In this document: one piece after another, positions 50,888 to 51,083 of the stretch
Layout: every line of letters starts with the position of its first letter
How positions within the stretch are numbered: the stretch's first letter is position 1
Source of the DNA: Verrucomicrobia bacterium Ga0077533
GTDB taxonomy: Bacteria > Verrucomicrobiota > Verrucomicrobiia > Opitutales > Opitutaceae
Assembly: GCA_001464505.1 (NCBI GenBank)
Contig: LNEH01000193.1
Location: 1 to 51,083 of the forward strand
DNA length: 51,083 nt
Direction of reading: 5' to 3'
Notes under the pieces: generated by a model
Database searches by the model: none
Told to the model about the DNA's origin: nothing
Seen by the model: the letters and a program-made list of their open reading frames with translations, nothing else
Program-made: the position numbers and the translations under genes

Positions 50888-50956
50888 GCCCTCGTATTCG
50901 TGTATCGCAGCTTCTACGCGATGCGCATCCCCGACGAGAACACCGCCGGCATCTGA
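50888..50956 (+). pseudogene. Second copy of the hppA 3' end
   Basis: These 23 codons read ALVFVYRSFYAMRIPDENTA plus GI and a stop. They align with the true hppA C-terminus ALVFVYRSFYSMRIPEDAAA plus KA and a stop at 50099-50167. The two copies share 21 identical bases (50108-50128 and 50897-50917) and then 11 more after a three-base difference. There is no start codon or upstream hppA sequence, so it is a remnant. Homology begins at about 50880, right after the antitoxin stop. The last 127 bp of the window contain only a short inverted pair, GGATTCA/TGAATCC (51057-51078), and no gene that I can support. Confidence 0.85.
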
Positions 50957-51083
50957 AGCACTATTTATCGCCCCTTCCCATATCTGGTTCCTCGCTGTTT
51001 CCAGTGGGTAAAAGGCCTGCACCAGCGCCCGGCCCCGGAAGGGTTGGACCACTAATGGATTCAGCAAGAGATGAATCCTTGAA

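Noticed and set aside
51057-51078. GGATTCA/TGAATCC inverted pair at the window end as an attachment site
   Set aside because: Only part of the structure is inside the window and no matching copy was found near hppA, so its nature cannot be judged.

Overview
The window is GC-rich, gene-dense DNA from a Gram-negative bacterium. It has two TonB-dependent receptors, many Sec signal peptides, few recognisable Shine-Dalgarno sequences, a PEGA/kinase/FHA signalling group, a divergent membrane pyrophosphatase and abundant palindromic intergenic repeats. My best guess is Verrucomicrobiota, family Opitutaceae (Opitutus/Lacunisphaera-like). This rests on overall gene style, since no rRNA or other phylogenetic marker is present. 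I see no tRNA, rRNA, CRISPR array or intact transposase.

Layout. 1-5.4 kb: an orphan CopG-type antitoxin, a membrane Ser/Thr kinase fused to an FGE-sulfatase domain, a PEGA/TolB-like propeller protein and an FHA-cyclase-like protein. 5.4-7.5 kb: purE and purK with a hicBA toxin-antitoxin pair between them. 7.5-10.7 kb: an ECF sigma factor, an anti-sigma-like membrane protein with a 42-residue tandem repeat, and a bactofilin-like/RDD fusion. 10.9-15.5 kb: bifunctional putA, a LolA-like protein and a Phd/VapC pair. 15.5-19.2 kb: an MHS-type transporter, an exported orphan, a BRO-N protein and nested palindromic repeats. 19.2-21 kb: GTP-dependent PEP carboxykinase. 21-28 kb: the operon capA-like / TonB receptor / N-formylglutamate amidohydrolase family / abgT, transcribed away from an unusual CARF-like regulator with a degenerate AAA+ domain (28-29.5 kb). 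29.5-37.6 kb: a YCII protein, a 54-residue membrane protein, HMG-CoA lyase, gamma-glutamyltransferase, a dctA/gltP remnant, a second TonB receptor and an esterase. 37.6-42.3 kb: a DASS dicarboxylate transporter lying between an intact LuxR-type response regulator and a decayed copy of that regulator's promoter and 5' end, followed by a TPR histidine kinase. 42.6-47.6 kb: a CDF exporter, a tandem-ACT protein, a DUF4242 protein and a four-gene MacB-like ABC/DUF3299 operon resembling a zinc-responsive operon of Pseudomonas. 47.7-51 kb: membrane pyrophosphatase (hppA), a RelE/HigB-HigA-like pair and a second copy of the hppA 3' end.

How the genes fit together. Much of the metabolism concerns glutamate, proline and C4-dicarboxylates. 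PutA oxidises proline to glutamate. The capA/TonB/amidohydrolase/AbgT operon plus the nearby gamma-glutamyltransferase could capture and split gamma-glutamyl or acyl-glutamate compounds. The DASS and MHS carriers could import dicarboxylates or similar acids, and PEPCK leads to gluconeogenesis. The most novel candidate is the regulator at 27986-29476. It has a CARF-like sensor, an AAA+ module that has lost the sigma-54 contact loop and the Walker B acidic residues, and a Fis-type HTH. It is divergent from the glutamyl-compound operon across an 84-99 bp gap holding a palindrome. Two other strong signals are partial gene duplications flanking inserted genes: the hppA 3' end around a toxin-antitoxin pair, and a response-regulator 5' end around a transporter.
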